A program made the translations under genes and the position numbers. Shown here in pieces: positions 11,091 through 21,195 of a stretch of DNA of 64,000 bases. The notes under the pieces are model-generated. The model was not told where the DNA came from, did no database searches, and worked only from the letters and a program-made list of their open reading frames with translations. The DNA lies in assembly GCA_037974665.1 (NCBI GenBank), contig CM075773.1:63270763-63334762 (forward strand), in the 5' to 3' direction. The number at the start of each line of letters is the position of its first letter. The stretch's first letter is position 1. The stretch is from Ehretia macrophylla (taxonomy: Eukaryota; Streptophyta; Magnoliopsida; Boraginales; Ehretiaceae).

Positions 11091-11453
11091 TGAACGTCAG
11101 ACTTCTGTAACCTTAACATCTTCTGGTTCTTGTTCCTCGTGCTCCGGTGCAGCTTCAGAAAAAGCATCTCCTTGTTCTGACTTATCTTCAATTTGTATCG
11201 TAGTAGTCTCCTTTGAAGTGTTGCTATCGTCTTCACTTTGCAATTTATCTTCTGCAAATATCACATCTCTGCTGATGACAACCTTGTGGGCAGTGGAATC
11301 CCACAAGCGATACCTCTTAACACCATCAACATTTCCCAAGAATACACATTTCCTGGATTTTGGATCCAGCTTTGTTCTTTCTTGGGAACCATACATCACA
11401 TATGTCGGACACCCAAATATGTGCAAGGTAGAATAATATGCGGGTTTTTCGGT
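11091..11453 (-). pseudogene. Tork-like copia integrase-RT linker
   Basis: This carries the block HIFGCPTYVMYGSQERTKLD, then FLGNVDGVKRYRLWD and SRDVIFAEDKL, which follows the integrase core in copia polyproteins, and then an acidic linker. A stop at about 11451-11453 separates it from the integrase frame upstream. Another at about 11097 separates it from the RT. Confidence 0.85.
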
Positions 11454-11963
11454 CTACATTTCCACTGGTGTCTTCAACCCAATTGTAGTTGACGGTGACC
11501 GGTTTATCACGTAACAGGCAGTTCTAGCTGTTTCTGCCCAAAATGATTTGGCTAGACCTGCAATTTCCAACATAGCTCTCATTCTTTCAAGAAGAGTTCT
11601 GTTCATCCACTCTGCTACACTATTTTGCTTAGGTGTATGTGCAACAGTAAATTGCCTCTGAATACCCTTTTGCTTGCAAAATGCCAGGAAACTCCCGTTA
11701 GTGTATTCTCCTCCATTGTCTATCCTCAAACACTTGATCATTTTCCCGGATTCAAGTTCCACCAGCGCTTTGAAAGTTTTGAATATTGGAAACATATCTG
11801 ACTTGTTCTTGATTGGATACACCCACAGTCTCCTAGAGTAATCATCAATAAATGATACAAAGTATTTGGCTTCTCCTAGGGAAAAAATCGGTGATTCCCA
11901 AACGTTTGAATGGATCAAGTCTAGAATGTATTTGCTTCTGGCAGTAGATCTTCCAAATTTCAA
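11454..11963 (-). pseudogene. Tork-like copia integrase core
   Basis: This is the copia integrase catalytic core. FIDDYSRRLWVYPIKNK carries the first Asp region, IDNGGEYTNGSF the second Asp, and TPKQNSVAEWMNRTLLERMR the Glu. The reading frame is shifted relative to the upstream gag-protease frame at about 11960, inside the integrase zinc-binding region, and it ends in a stop after LKTPVEM. The enzyme would not be made. Confidence 0.9.
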
Positions 11964-13354
11964 TCTATGCTGCTTACTGAAACACAGTGCTCACAGAAAG
12001 GTAAGTTTACTGTCTTGAGCTCGGGTAGGAGATTACGTTTAGCGAGAATCTTCAAGCCTCGTTCTGTCCTGTGGCCAAATCTGCGATGCCACATTATAGT
12101 TGATTCTTCTTGACCGGCTGATGCAACTGATACATCTGCCTCCTGCAACGTATCTCCCAAAAGCATGTATAGATTTACCCCGATCTTTTCTGCCTTGATC
12201 ACCACAAGCGCTCCTTTGACGACCTTCATGATCCCATCCTCGATATGGGTCTTGCAGCCAATGTCATCCAATTGTCCAATGGACAATAGGTTCTTCTTCA
12301 AGCCCTTCACGTGTCGTACCCTTTGAATGGTGCGAATGGTACCATCATACATTTTAATTTTGATGGTACCGATGCTAGCAATCTCTAAGGCATTATCATT
12401 ACCCATGTACACAGATCCTCTAGAAACAGGTTCATAGGTGTGGAACCATTCTCTACTAGAGGTCATATGCCATGTTGCTCCTGAATCCATTATCCAAGTA
12501 TCAGTGAGCTCCTTTCTACCTTTTGTTACAGTTGCTGCTTCGCTGTATAAAATATCTCCATCATTTGGTGCAGTCGCTACACATCCCTGAGAATTTGTCA
12601 CCTCGGGATTCTTTTTGTTGCTCCAACAATCCTTCTTGAAGTGCCCTTTCTTGCCACAGTTGTAGCATTTGATATTCTTTCTACTCTTTGATTTTGATCT
12701 ACCATGGTTGTTGCTCCCACTAAAGCCACGTTCCATTGATCTGCCTCTCACCATTGATAATGCCTTTGCTTGTTGTGAACTTTCGATTCTATCTTCCTTA
12801 CTTTTGCGCCTAGATTTTTCTTCCAGAAAAGTGGCTACAACATCATCAAAGATAACAAAATCTGAAAGAACATTGTTAGTGTAACTAATGATGAGTTGAT
12901 CATACGAATCAGATATACTTTGAAGTAGAATTTTTGCACGTTCAAGCTTCGATATTTTATGGCCAATTGCAGTCAATTGAGAGAATAACGTATTTAAGGT
13001 ATTGATGTGATCTGTCACCGATGTGGACTCACTCATCCGAAGGGTGTAAAGTCTCATCTTCAAGAAAGTCTTGTTGTGAAGTGACTTAACCTCATACAGT
13101 TTGGTCAACGCATCCCAAATTTCTTTCGCTGACTTCTTTTCCTCAACGCTTAACAATACCGAATGTGCCAATGCCAGGTGCAGATTAGCCGTAGCGTTGT
13201 CATCCATCTCTTTCCACTTGTCGTCCGTCACCTCCGCTGGTCTATCTCCAACTGCTGCCAAGCAATTCTCCTTTCTCAAGATTGCCTTCATCTTTAATTT
13301 TCATAGGGAAAAATTTCTCCCGTTGAACTTCTCAATTTTAAATTTTGCCGCCAT
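11960..13354 (-). pseudogene. Tork-like copia gag-protease
   Basis: The start is the ATG at 13352-13354 (MAAKFKIEKFNGRNFSL). The next codon, Trp in relatives, is TGA at 13301-13303, and the frame then continues from 13291. Domains in order: UBN2-type gag (LHNKTFLKMRLYTLRMSEST), a CCHC zinc knuckle (CYNCGKKGHFKKDC), aspartic protease (WIMDSGATWHMT), the pre-integrase domain (MWHRRFGHRTERGLKILAKR), and the first half of the integrase zinc finger (FCEHC). A frameshift at about 11960 ends it. Otherwise it is well preserved, so decay is fairly recent. Confidence 0.9.
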
Positions 13355-13397
13355 AATATTAACAACGATCTCGTAACTTGAATCGACTCCCACTATT

Positions 13398-13560
13398 TCA
13401 CTGTAAATAGTACTATTTATGTGAATAGTACCGTATACGTGAATAGTACCAAAACCGTATACGAAAATAGTATCGATACTGTATAGGTGAATAGTACTAT
13501 ACCGTATACATGAATAGTAACTATAAACAGTAACCCCGTATGTATACCAGTGACCCGTAA
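13398..13560 (-). repeat. Degenerate minisatellite in copia leader
   Basis: About eight imperfect units around GTGAATAGTACCGTATAC lie between the primer site and gag. The palindrome GTATAC recurs in most units. The array is in the transcribed leader of the Tork-like element. Confidence 0.75.
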
Positions 13561-13566
13561 CCAGTG

Positions 13567-13578
13567 GCTCTGATACCA
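13567..13578 (-). promoter_or_regulatory. tRNA(iMet) primer binding site
   Basis: On the minus strand it reads TGGTATCAGAGC, the classic plant initiator-methionine tRNA primer site, two bases from the LTR end at 13580. It is not a tRNA gene. Confidence 0.92.
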
Positions 13579-13579
13579 C

Positions 13580-14150
13580 TGTTGGGTATAGGCACAGTGA
13601 AATGATCGGGGACAAACAGTATCACACAGCTAAAATATGAATGAGAACAGAGAAAGTAGAGACACAAGATTTATGTAAAAAACCCTCAAACAAATCAAGA
13701 AAAAACCACGGGTAAGTAATGGAGGATTTCACTATGATGTGGAGTATTTTATAATAACCTTCTCAATATAAGGAGATAACAATATCACTCTCTCAAATAA
13801 TAAGAGAAACCCACTCTCACTCATAAATATAGAACAACAAAAGAAGAAAAAAATACTCAAGAGAAAGCTTATTTTTCTCTCTGATTTGGAATGTTTTGTT
13901 GATGCAAAATGGTAAGGAATGAGCCTCTATTTATAGGCTCATTCCATACCCAAAATCAAAGCAACACAGCAGTGTGAAAACGATTTTCAATTGCATGCGC
14001 CTAACTTTTGCAGCCAAACTTTGCTGCACAAACTTTTTCTTTCTTTTTCCATTGCTTTTGTCTTCTTTGTCTACTGCTTTTCTCTTTTGTCAACAAAGCA
14101 ACAAAAGTTGTTGTTGCCTTTTGATTTCAAATGAGCTTTACAGCTCAACA
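13580..14150 (-). mobile_element. Tork-like copia 5' LTR
   Basis: The 571-bp LTR is bounded by TGTTG...CAACA. Its inner edge is the primer site. Its outer edge cuts directly into the RT of another copia element (14151 onward). This is the only LTR of the element in the window; the 3' LTR is lost. Confidence 0.9.
13926..13937 (-). promoter_or_regulatory. TATA box of copia LTR
   Basis: The minus strand reads CCTATAAATAGAG, a strong plant TATA box inside the LTR, placed to start transcription toward gag. Confidence 0.7.
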
Positions 14151-15353
14151 GTTTAACATGATATACCCATTTGCATCGGATGATGTTCATGTCATTTGTT
14201 AGAGGAACCAGCATCCAAGTTTTATTTTTAAGCAAAGAATTGAATTCCTCGATCATTGCCGCACGCCAATTTGAGCCCTTATTTGCTTGGGTATAAAAGG
14301 TAGGCTCTGCAGGTAGTTGCTGATCGGCAGCGAGAAAACAAGCAGGTAAAGGATAGCGTGTAGCAAATAGAGCTTTAGGACGTCTAGTACCATCCATATT
14401 CAATTCCTGGTAATGATCATGTGATGAGTTCTTGCTGGAGCATTGGATATAGGAGACGTTGACTGAGCATCATGAGAATGCAATTGTTCTTGGTCTACTT
14501 GGCTTAAACGTGAGTCATCCAATAAGGGTTGTGACTTATGAGCGATTGGAGATTGGGTGGATGACTCAATTTCGACACTTGCATGCGGAGTATTATTTGG
14601 CATTGATGAATGAAATTGAGTTGAAGAGCGAGCAAATGGTCCTTGTTGTGCCAAAATATCATTAAGGCAGGAAATAGGAACTGGAGTCTTTGTGAATGTT
14701 GTGACCTGTTGCTGCAAAGATGGATCATTAGAGATAGACGACAGAGAAGGAAAATTAGCTTCATCAAATACAACATGCCGAGATATGAGCACTTTATGTG
14801 TACGAAGATTGAAGCATTTATATCCTTTGTGACATGGGCTATAGCCGAGAAATATGCGGCGACAACTCTTATAATCCAGTTTGGAACGGCCAAATGGATT
14901 TAAGCACGGATAACAAAGCAAGCCAAGTACCCTTAAAAATGAATAATCTGGAATTTCCCCATAGAGAAGCTCATAAGGAGATTTGTTACCCAATAATGGT
15001 ATAGGCATCCTGTTGATTAGATAGATTGCTGTTGAGAAGGCAAAGTTCCAAAACACACGAGGCAACTTACTGTGGGCGAGCATAGTTAGCCCAGTTTCAA
15101 CCAGATGTCAATGTTTACGTTCCACTATTCTATTCTGTTTCGGGGTTCTAGGACATGACATTTGATGAATAATACCTCGTTCTTTAAAAGATAATTGGAG
15201 ATTATTAGCAATGAATTCACCCCCACCATCACTCTGGATAATTTTTGTTTTAGCACCACAGATTTTCAACAATGGAGATAAATTGTAGAAAGACAGTTGT
15301 AACATCTGATTTACGAACAAGTGGAAAATACCATACATAACGAGTAAAATCAT
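14151..15353 (-). pseudogene. Copia integrase and RT start (second element)
   Basis: The integrase is in pieces: IIQSDGGGEFIANNL with the second Asp, then PRTPKQNRIVERKH with the Glu (15108-15353), then a new frame from 15083 with NFAFSTAIYLINRMP and KCFNLRTHKVLISRHVVFDE. The RT begins at about 14300 with SNWRAAMIEEFNSLLKNKTW and KWVYHVK, and is cut at 14150 by the LTR of the Tork-like element. The rest of the RT is not found in the window. Several stops and frameshifts. It is the host of the nested insertion. Confidence 0.87.
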
Positions 15354-15408
15354 CTATTAAAATGAGATAATATTGAAAGCCTTCAATTGAATTTGTCGGG
15401 GTTGGACC

Positions 15409-16034
15409 CTATATATCGCAATGAATAATATGGAGTATAGTTGAAGAACGTAATACATGATTCTCAAAGGACAGCCGGTGACTCTTGCCTAATTGACAAC
15501 TGCTACACGGTGATGTTGAAGCTGGGGAAACAATTATTGGATCTAATTTGCGAAGTTGCTGAAAGGTTCGAATGGATAGGTGCCCCAAGCGAGCATGCCA
15601 AACCTCGGAGGAGACTTTATTTGCTGTGAAACTGAACTTGAAAGGTTGATGAAGAGCATAAAGACGTCCCTCAATCGTGCCTTGATGAAGAGTTTTGCCT
15701 GTCTTCATATCCTTAATACAATAGTCAGATGGAGTGAAAATAAAGTAGCAGTCATGTTCCTTTGTGAACTGAGCAGCAGATAGAAGTTGTTTGGCAATTG
15801 AGGGAACAACCAGTACATTAGAATGTAAAATGGAGCCATGAGATAAAGGAATAGAAGTGATACCAGTTTGAGAGATAGGCAACCCAACGCCATTTCCAAC
15901 TAAGACACGATCAGTACCATTATATGGTTGCTTATTGGAAACACGATTTTCATCTGAGGTCATGTGATGACTAGCTCCTGTATCAATATAGCACGCAGAA
16001 TCAGACGGGTTAGAAATTTGCATTGCTGAAAAAG
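15409..16034 (-). pseudogene. Copia protease and pre-integrase domain (second element)
   Basis: Contains the aspartic protease site CYIDTGASHHMT, the region VLVVPSIAKQLLSAAQFT, and the pre-integrase domain VWHARLGHLSIRTFQQLRKL ending in CSSCQLGKSHRLSF. It joins the gag block upstream and the integrase fragments downstream of the same element, and is frame-shifted with respect to both. Confidence 0.88.
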
Positions 16035-16043
16035 CATTAGTAT

Positions 16044-16984
16044 TAGCATTAACTGCATCGTCCGGAGCCCAACAGTTGTTGGCCTTGTGATAGGGATAGC
16101 CACACCGATAACAAACGACATGTGAAGAGCCTGAATTAGAAGAAGTTGAATTAGTTGGCTGGCGTCCTCATCCTCGCCCTCCACCACAATGGCCACGCCC
16201 CCCTCGACGTCCAGATAAAAATGAACCACGTTGAGGAGAGAATTGGCATGGAGAGTCATTTGATTCATGAGCAGGTGCAACGATAAGAGCAACAAATTTG
16301 GAGACAAGGGATGAAGAGGACTGCAAGCGAATTTCAAAATCCATAAGAAGACCACACACTTCAGCGAATGTGGGGCTATCAGGTTTGGAGTTCATAGCAG
16401 CAACTATTGGATCAAAATCAGAACCTAAGCCCCGAAGAGTCCATAACACAAGATCGTCGTCGGCAACTTTACAGCCAGCACTTGCGAGAATAAGAGACAA
16501 CGACTTGGCATGTTGTGTACGCATGAATAGATCGAGACGCTTTGCACAAAGACTGAAGTTCAGTCTTTATTTGTTGGATTCTTGCTCTGGATTCTGAACC
16601 GTAGAGAAGCTCCAAAGTAGTCCAAACATCGCAAGCTGTGACTTTATCAACCACCTAAGATAATGCTGAATCAAAAAGTGAAACCAACAGCCACTCGAGA
16701 ACCATTTGATCGAGACATATCAATTGAATCACTTCAGAAGCAGGAGTAGAAGGTTTAGGAATTGATCCATCAATGAAACCCAACAAGCCATGACAACGAA
16801 GAACGGGATAAACCTGCGTCTTCCATAGGAGAAAGTTGTCAGTACCAAGTTTAAGGGAAAGTTCTTGGGGAATGCTCCTAACGACGGGCAGAGACGCCAC
16901 AGAAGAGGTGGGTGTATCAATTTATGGGTTCGTAGTGCGTGAGGGTGTATTGGAGGAGCCATCAGCGGCAGCGGTGGATGCCAT
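16044..16984 (-). pseudogene. Copia gag (second element, copy B)
   Basis: The start is the ATG at 16982-16984. It is the same gag as in copy A: LSLKLGTDNFLLWKTQVYPV, VWTTLELLYGSESRARIQQI, and a Gly/Arg-rich C-terminal region. A TAA lies soon after the start (about 16920). The TAG before VVDKVTACDVW (16655-16657) is shared with copy A, so it predates the duplication. Frameshifts follow near 16520. Confidence 0.87.
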
Positions 16985-17038
16985 GAGAAGAAATGTGAGT
17001 TTGCGAGAGAAGAAGAGTTTGTTAAAAAAAATCCCTAA

Positions 17039-17170
17039 GCTCTGTATACCATGTAAGAAATGATTTTCTGCCTTGAACATACAGTGCTTTCATTGTCTAT
17101 TTAAGGTTGCAATTACAAAGAAGTTTACAAGAAGTAGGAAACGTATTTGATATGTACAAGTGTAACTGAA
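17039..17170 (-). mobile_element. Copia PBS and LTR 3' end (copy B)
   Basis: Minus-strand TGGTATACAGAGC (17039-17051) is the primer site. An LTR end follows from 17052 outward and carries a TTAAATAG TATA-like motif near 17100. Only about 120 bp of LTR remain before LINE coding sequence starts. Confidence 0.6.
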
Positions 17171-19130
17171 GATAACAACAAATTATGCCAGCACAATCAG
17201 TAATTAGAGATAAAGAGAAATCTCTTATGTGATAAGCCTTCACATTTATAAGAGCCAAAATTTCAGTTTTAAAAGTATTTTGCTGGCCCAAGTGAACAAA
17301 GAAACCAAATATAAGGTCCTCCTTACAGTCACGAAGAATTCCCCCACCTTCTGCCATTCCTTCAGGACCATGAACACTACCATCAATATTGAGCTTGTAA
17401 AAGCCAACAGCTGGTTTTCTCAACTTCACATTTTTAGGCACACAGGAAGATGGTCTTTCATAAGAACAATAGAAGGAGGCTGCCAGATTTAAGTATCCCT
17501 TCCATTGCTATCTCTTTAAAAGATTAGCTTGAAACAGTTGTGCTATGAGTCTTCTCACATGCCAGATAATTCTAGAGGAGTAAAAGCCCAAATTCCTATA
17601 CTTGGCATCATTTTTGTTTTTGCTAAAAGCAAGCGGGTATAAATTAATGATCAGAAAAAACTACAGAATCCAAAAAACAATTACCAAAAAATGTAGTCAT
17701 CAACATTCCAAGCCCTACAGATGACTTGGTTCAACAGAGAATATCTAACTTTCTTAATCTTGGACAGTTTAATCCTAACATAAAAAACAACATGGTTGTA
17801 AATGTCTTCTTCGGATAGAGCTTCTCAGGTGTAAACACGTCTATTTCTCTTTTTCCATAAGTGGAAGAGAAAGGATCCAAAGAAACAACAGTAGATTGAA
17901 AAGTGGAAGTTGCTGTAATATGATCAAACCATTCAACAATCGAGCTCCAATTGTTAATATTGGGAGGGCCATTGGTTAGATTCCACCCTCTTCTCCAGAT
18001 TCGACGACTGAATGAGCATAGACCAAAGAGGTGATCCTTATCCTCAATGCAGGCCCGACAAAGAAGACAAAAGGGATCCAAGGACAATCCCCAATACAAA
18101 AGCCACTGTTTAGTAGGGAGCTTATCCAACCAACAATGTCACGTACAAAATGAATGTTTAGGTATTGCCTATTTAAACCAGATACATTTGTTCCAAATGA
18201 CCAAGCTATATTGTGGTTTGATAAGATCCAACGCCCATCTCATTTTGTACTCCCTATTAGGGGAGTTAATCCAAATGCAACAATCCTCTCTATTGAGGTC
18301 AGGTTGCAAATCACCAATGTATTGAGAAATTACCTAAAAGATAGAGGAGTTCTCCGACCAAGACCAGTGACCTTCCGAAATGAAGTCTTTAACCAGAGAG
18401 TTAATGTCATAGCTGGCCTCTTGAATAACATGTTCCCCAAACACATCAATCAGAATTCCCAAGGGGTGCCAATAGTCCTTCCAGAAAAGAGTATTGCAAC
18501 CGTTAGCAACCCTATGCATGATACAATTTTTAGCCAGTAGTCGTAACTGGAGAATTTTTTTCCATGACCAAGTCGGGCGATTGGGCATAAGAGCATCCCA
18601 AATATTTGTGTCGCAGAGGTAGTTTGAATAGATCCACCGATCCCCCACAGATTTCTGTTTAGTATGTAGAATCCAAAGATACCTTAAGATGGCTACTTGA
18701 TTGGTATCTTGGAGCCTTGGCAATCCCAAGCCTTCCTCATCTATTTCTACAGACCTCACTCCATGCAACTTTGGCTTTTTTCCCAAGATTGTCTGAACCG
18801 GACCAGAGAAAAAAGACAAGAACCTGTTCAATAGCTTTGAGATATCCTTTAGGGAGGATGAACATACGGGGCCAGAAAGAGTGAACATTGCTAAGAATTG
18901 ACTTCACAATTTGGAGACGGTCCGCATATGAAAAATTGCTTAATTGACCACTTTCCAATTCTATTAGTGATGCGATTAACAAGTTGTTTGCAGTGACTGT
19001 TGAGAAGTCTACCATGTATAAGAGGCACTCCCAGGTATCTGATAGGAAATGAGCCAGTATTGAAGCCAAAAATATTTGTAATCCTCCTGCTTTTAGCATC
19101 ATCGCATTCCCCAATGAAGATTGGGGTTCA
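17170..19130 (-). pseudogene. LINE ORF2 3' part (copy B, minus)
   Basis: Read along the minus strand: the RT C-terminal part (18737-19114) with SYADRLQIVKSILSNVHSFW and LPKGYLKAIEQVLVFFLW; then GLGLPRLQDTNQVAILRYLW (18334-18888); then a zinc-binding RT domain (17731-18129) with WLDKLPTKQWLLYWGL and CLLCRACIEDKDHLFGLC; then an RNase H-like block (17097-17441) with KLNIDGSVHGPEGMAEGGGI and LITDCAG. These are consecutive domains of one L1-type ORF2 that lacks its endonuclease and most of its RT. Frame breaks between blocks make it dead. Confidence 0.85.
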
Positions 19131-19140
19131 AATAAAAATT

Positions 19141-21195
19141 CCCAACCTTTTTTGTTCAGCTTATTGAAGTATGCATTTCCTCTCCAAGGTACTCGATCGT
19201 GGTTAATGGTGAACTTGTGGCATTCTTCAAGGGAGCCGAAGGTCTTAGGTAGGGGGACCCTTTATCCCCCTACCTTTTTGTTATTGGTATGGAAATCTTG
19301 TCTCGCATCCTCTCCAAAGTTGCTCTCAAAATGGGGTTTTTATTTCACCCCAGTTGTCATAAACTCAAGCTGAACCACTTTATGTTTATTGATGATCTGC
19401 TCATATTTTCCAAACCTGATGTTCAATTTGTGTCTTGTATTAAAGCTTCACTTAGACTCTTCTATCGGATGTCTGGTTTACAAATGAATCCTTGCAAGAG
19501 CAACATATTTCTTGTGGATTGTAGAGATCAGCTTATGAATCAAATTCTGCGGATTCTTGAGTTTGAGGAGGGCTCTTTGCCTATTAAGTACCTTGGTCTC
19601 CCTTTAATCATGAGTAGACTTGGTATTCAGTCCTGCAGAGAACTTGCGGATAAAGTGTTGAGTAGAATCAATCACTGGGCTACTAGATCTTTTTCATATG
19701 CTGGGTGCCTTCAACTTATTAAATTAGTTCTGATTGGGATCCATTCTTTTTTGTCTAACATTTTGATATTGCCGATTGGTACTCTTAAAGATGTAGAGAG
19801 TAAATTTGCTCATTTTCTTTGCAACGGGGATGCCACTAGCCAGGCTCGTGCTAAAGTTGCTTGGATATCAATTGTGAAACCTTTTAAGGAAGGGGGACTT
19901 GGAAGCCGTCAGCTTGAAGAATTAAATACTTCTCTTCTGCTGAAACAAGTTTGGGCCTTATTACATGAGTCGAATTTTGTTTGGTCTCGTTGGGTAAGAT
20001 CTGTTCTTCTTAAGGGCAAAAGATTTATGGATATTGATACCCCTGTCAATGTGGCTTGGGGGTGGAGAAAGCTCCTGAGTGTTAGAAATATTGCAAGACC
20101 TCTTGTTCGGCATAGACTTGGCAATGGAGTTAATACTTTTTTTAGGAAAGATCTTTGGCATGAAGATGGTATTTTGCTTGATAGATTCTCTTTTGATGTT
20201 GTGCTTGAGTTTGGTATCAGTACTGATTTGTCAATCGCTGATGTTTGTATGCTGCCAAGATCCTTCTCTCCGAATGTTGAGATTGATTCCATTGTTAGAC
20301 AAGCCCAGTCCTCTATTCTGGAGGTTACCAGAAGGGACAAACTGATTTGGACTTTGAGCCTTTACGGTAAATTCAGCTTGTACCATACTTGGGATGGCAT
20401 TCGAGCTTGAGGTAACTCTGTCCCTTCGTACCATCTAGTTTGGTTTAAACAACAAATTCCTTGTCATAGTTTTATTGCTTGGGTTACTATTTTGGATCGT
20501 CTTCCTACTAAACAATGGCTTAATAGTTGCAAGAAAATCCTAGATGCCTGCTGTGTGGCGAAATAGATGAATCTAGAGATCATATTTTCTTTTCCTGTAG
20601 CTTCTCGAAGAAGATTTGACTTAAGGGTCTAAGGTACTCTTGTAGCTCGAGACTCCCAATTGTTTAGAATAATGTTCTTGAGTGGCTGATTGAAGTTTGC
20701 AAGTGTGATCTGCTCTAATCACTAGTTCTTAAATATCTGTTCTCGGCTACAATTTATTTTCTTTGGAGTGAAAGAAACAAAAGGCTTCATGACCAGGTTT
20801 CTCTTAATGAAGAGCGTCTTTTTGAGAAAATTACGTTCGTTGTAAAGTATAAAATCAGGAATGTACATAAATATAAGAGAAATATAACTAACACATGTAT
20901 TTATACTTTTTGGAATATTGATGGCTACCAACTTGTGAATGACTAGTGTGGTTTGGTGCCATGGTTTCTTTGTCATGATGTAATGAGTTTTGTTGAGTTT
21001 AATGGAATCAGTTGCTAAATTAGCCAAAAAAAAGGGGTCATAGGATATATGTTATGAAATAGAAGTAGCTAGAAAACTCCTTAAAGAATGTAGAGCCACG
21101 ATCTCTCACATTTTTAGATAAGGTAACTAGCCAACTGATTTCTTGCTAATCTTGGAGTTTCTACTACGGGCCTTCAAGTTTTTGAGGATACAAAT
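19141..21195 (+). pseudogene. LINE ORF2 RT fragment (copy B, plus)
   Basis: The 373-codon open frame at 19289-20410 is the longest LINE frame in the window. It starts in the RT after a GDPLSPYLF box whose upstream Gln codon is TAG. The catalytic box reads FMFIDDLLIFSK (Ile instead of the usual Ala before DD). It continues through PIKYLGLPLI, FKEGGLGSRQLEELN and LVRHRLGNGVNTFF. After a TGA at about 20408 the zinc-binding domain is broken by indels. Cut at 21195 by a gypsy LTR. Confidence 0.85.

Larger units (their letters stand above)
16044..21195. repeat. Segmental duplication, copy B
   Basis: Direct copy of 1144-6302, in the same order: copia gag, short LTR end, minus LINE, plus LINE. At its right edge the shared sequence stops at GAGGATACAAA, where a gypsy LTR begins (21196). 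Confidence 0.85.

Noticed and set aside
13567..13578. tRNA-like sequences at primer sites (also 17039, 34220, 39145)
   Set aside because: Only the 12-13-base primer complement is present, without tRNA arms.
13974..14156. 60-codon plus-strand open frame
   Set aside because: Lies within a minus-strand copia LTR and is a by-product of its pyrimidine-rich sequence.
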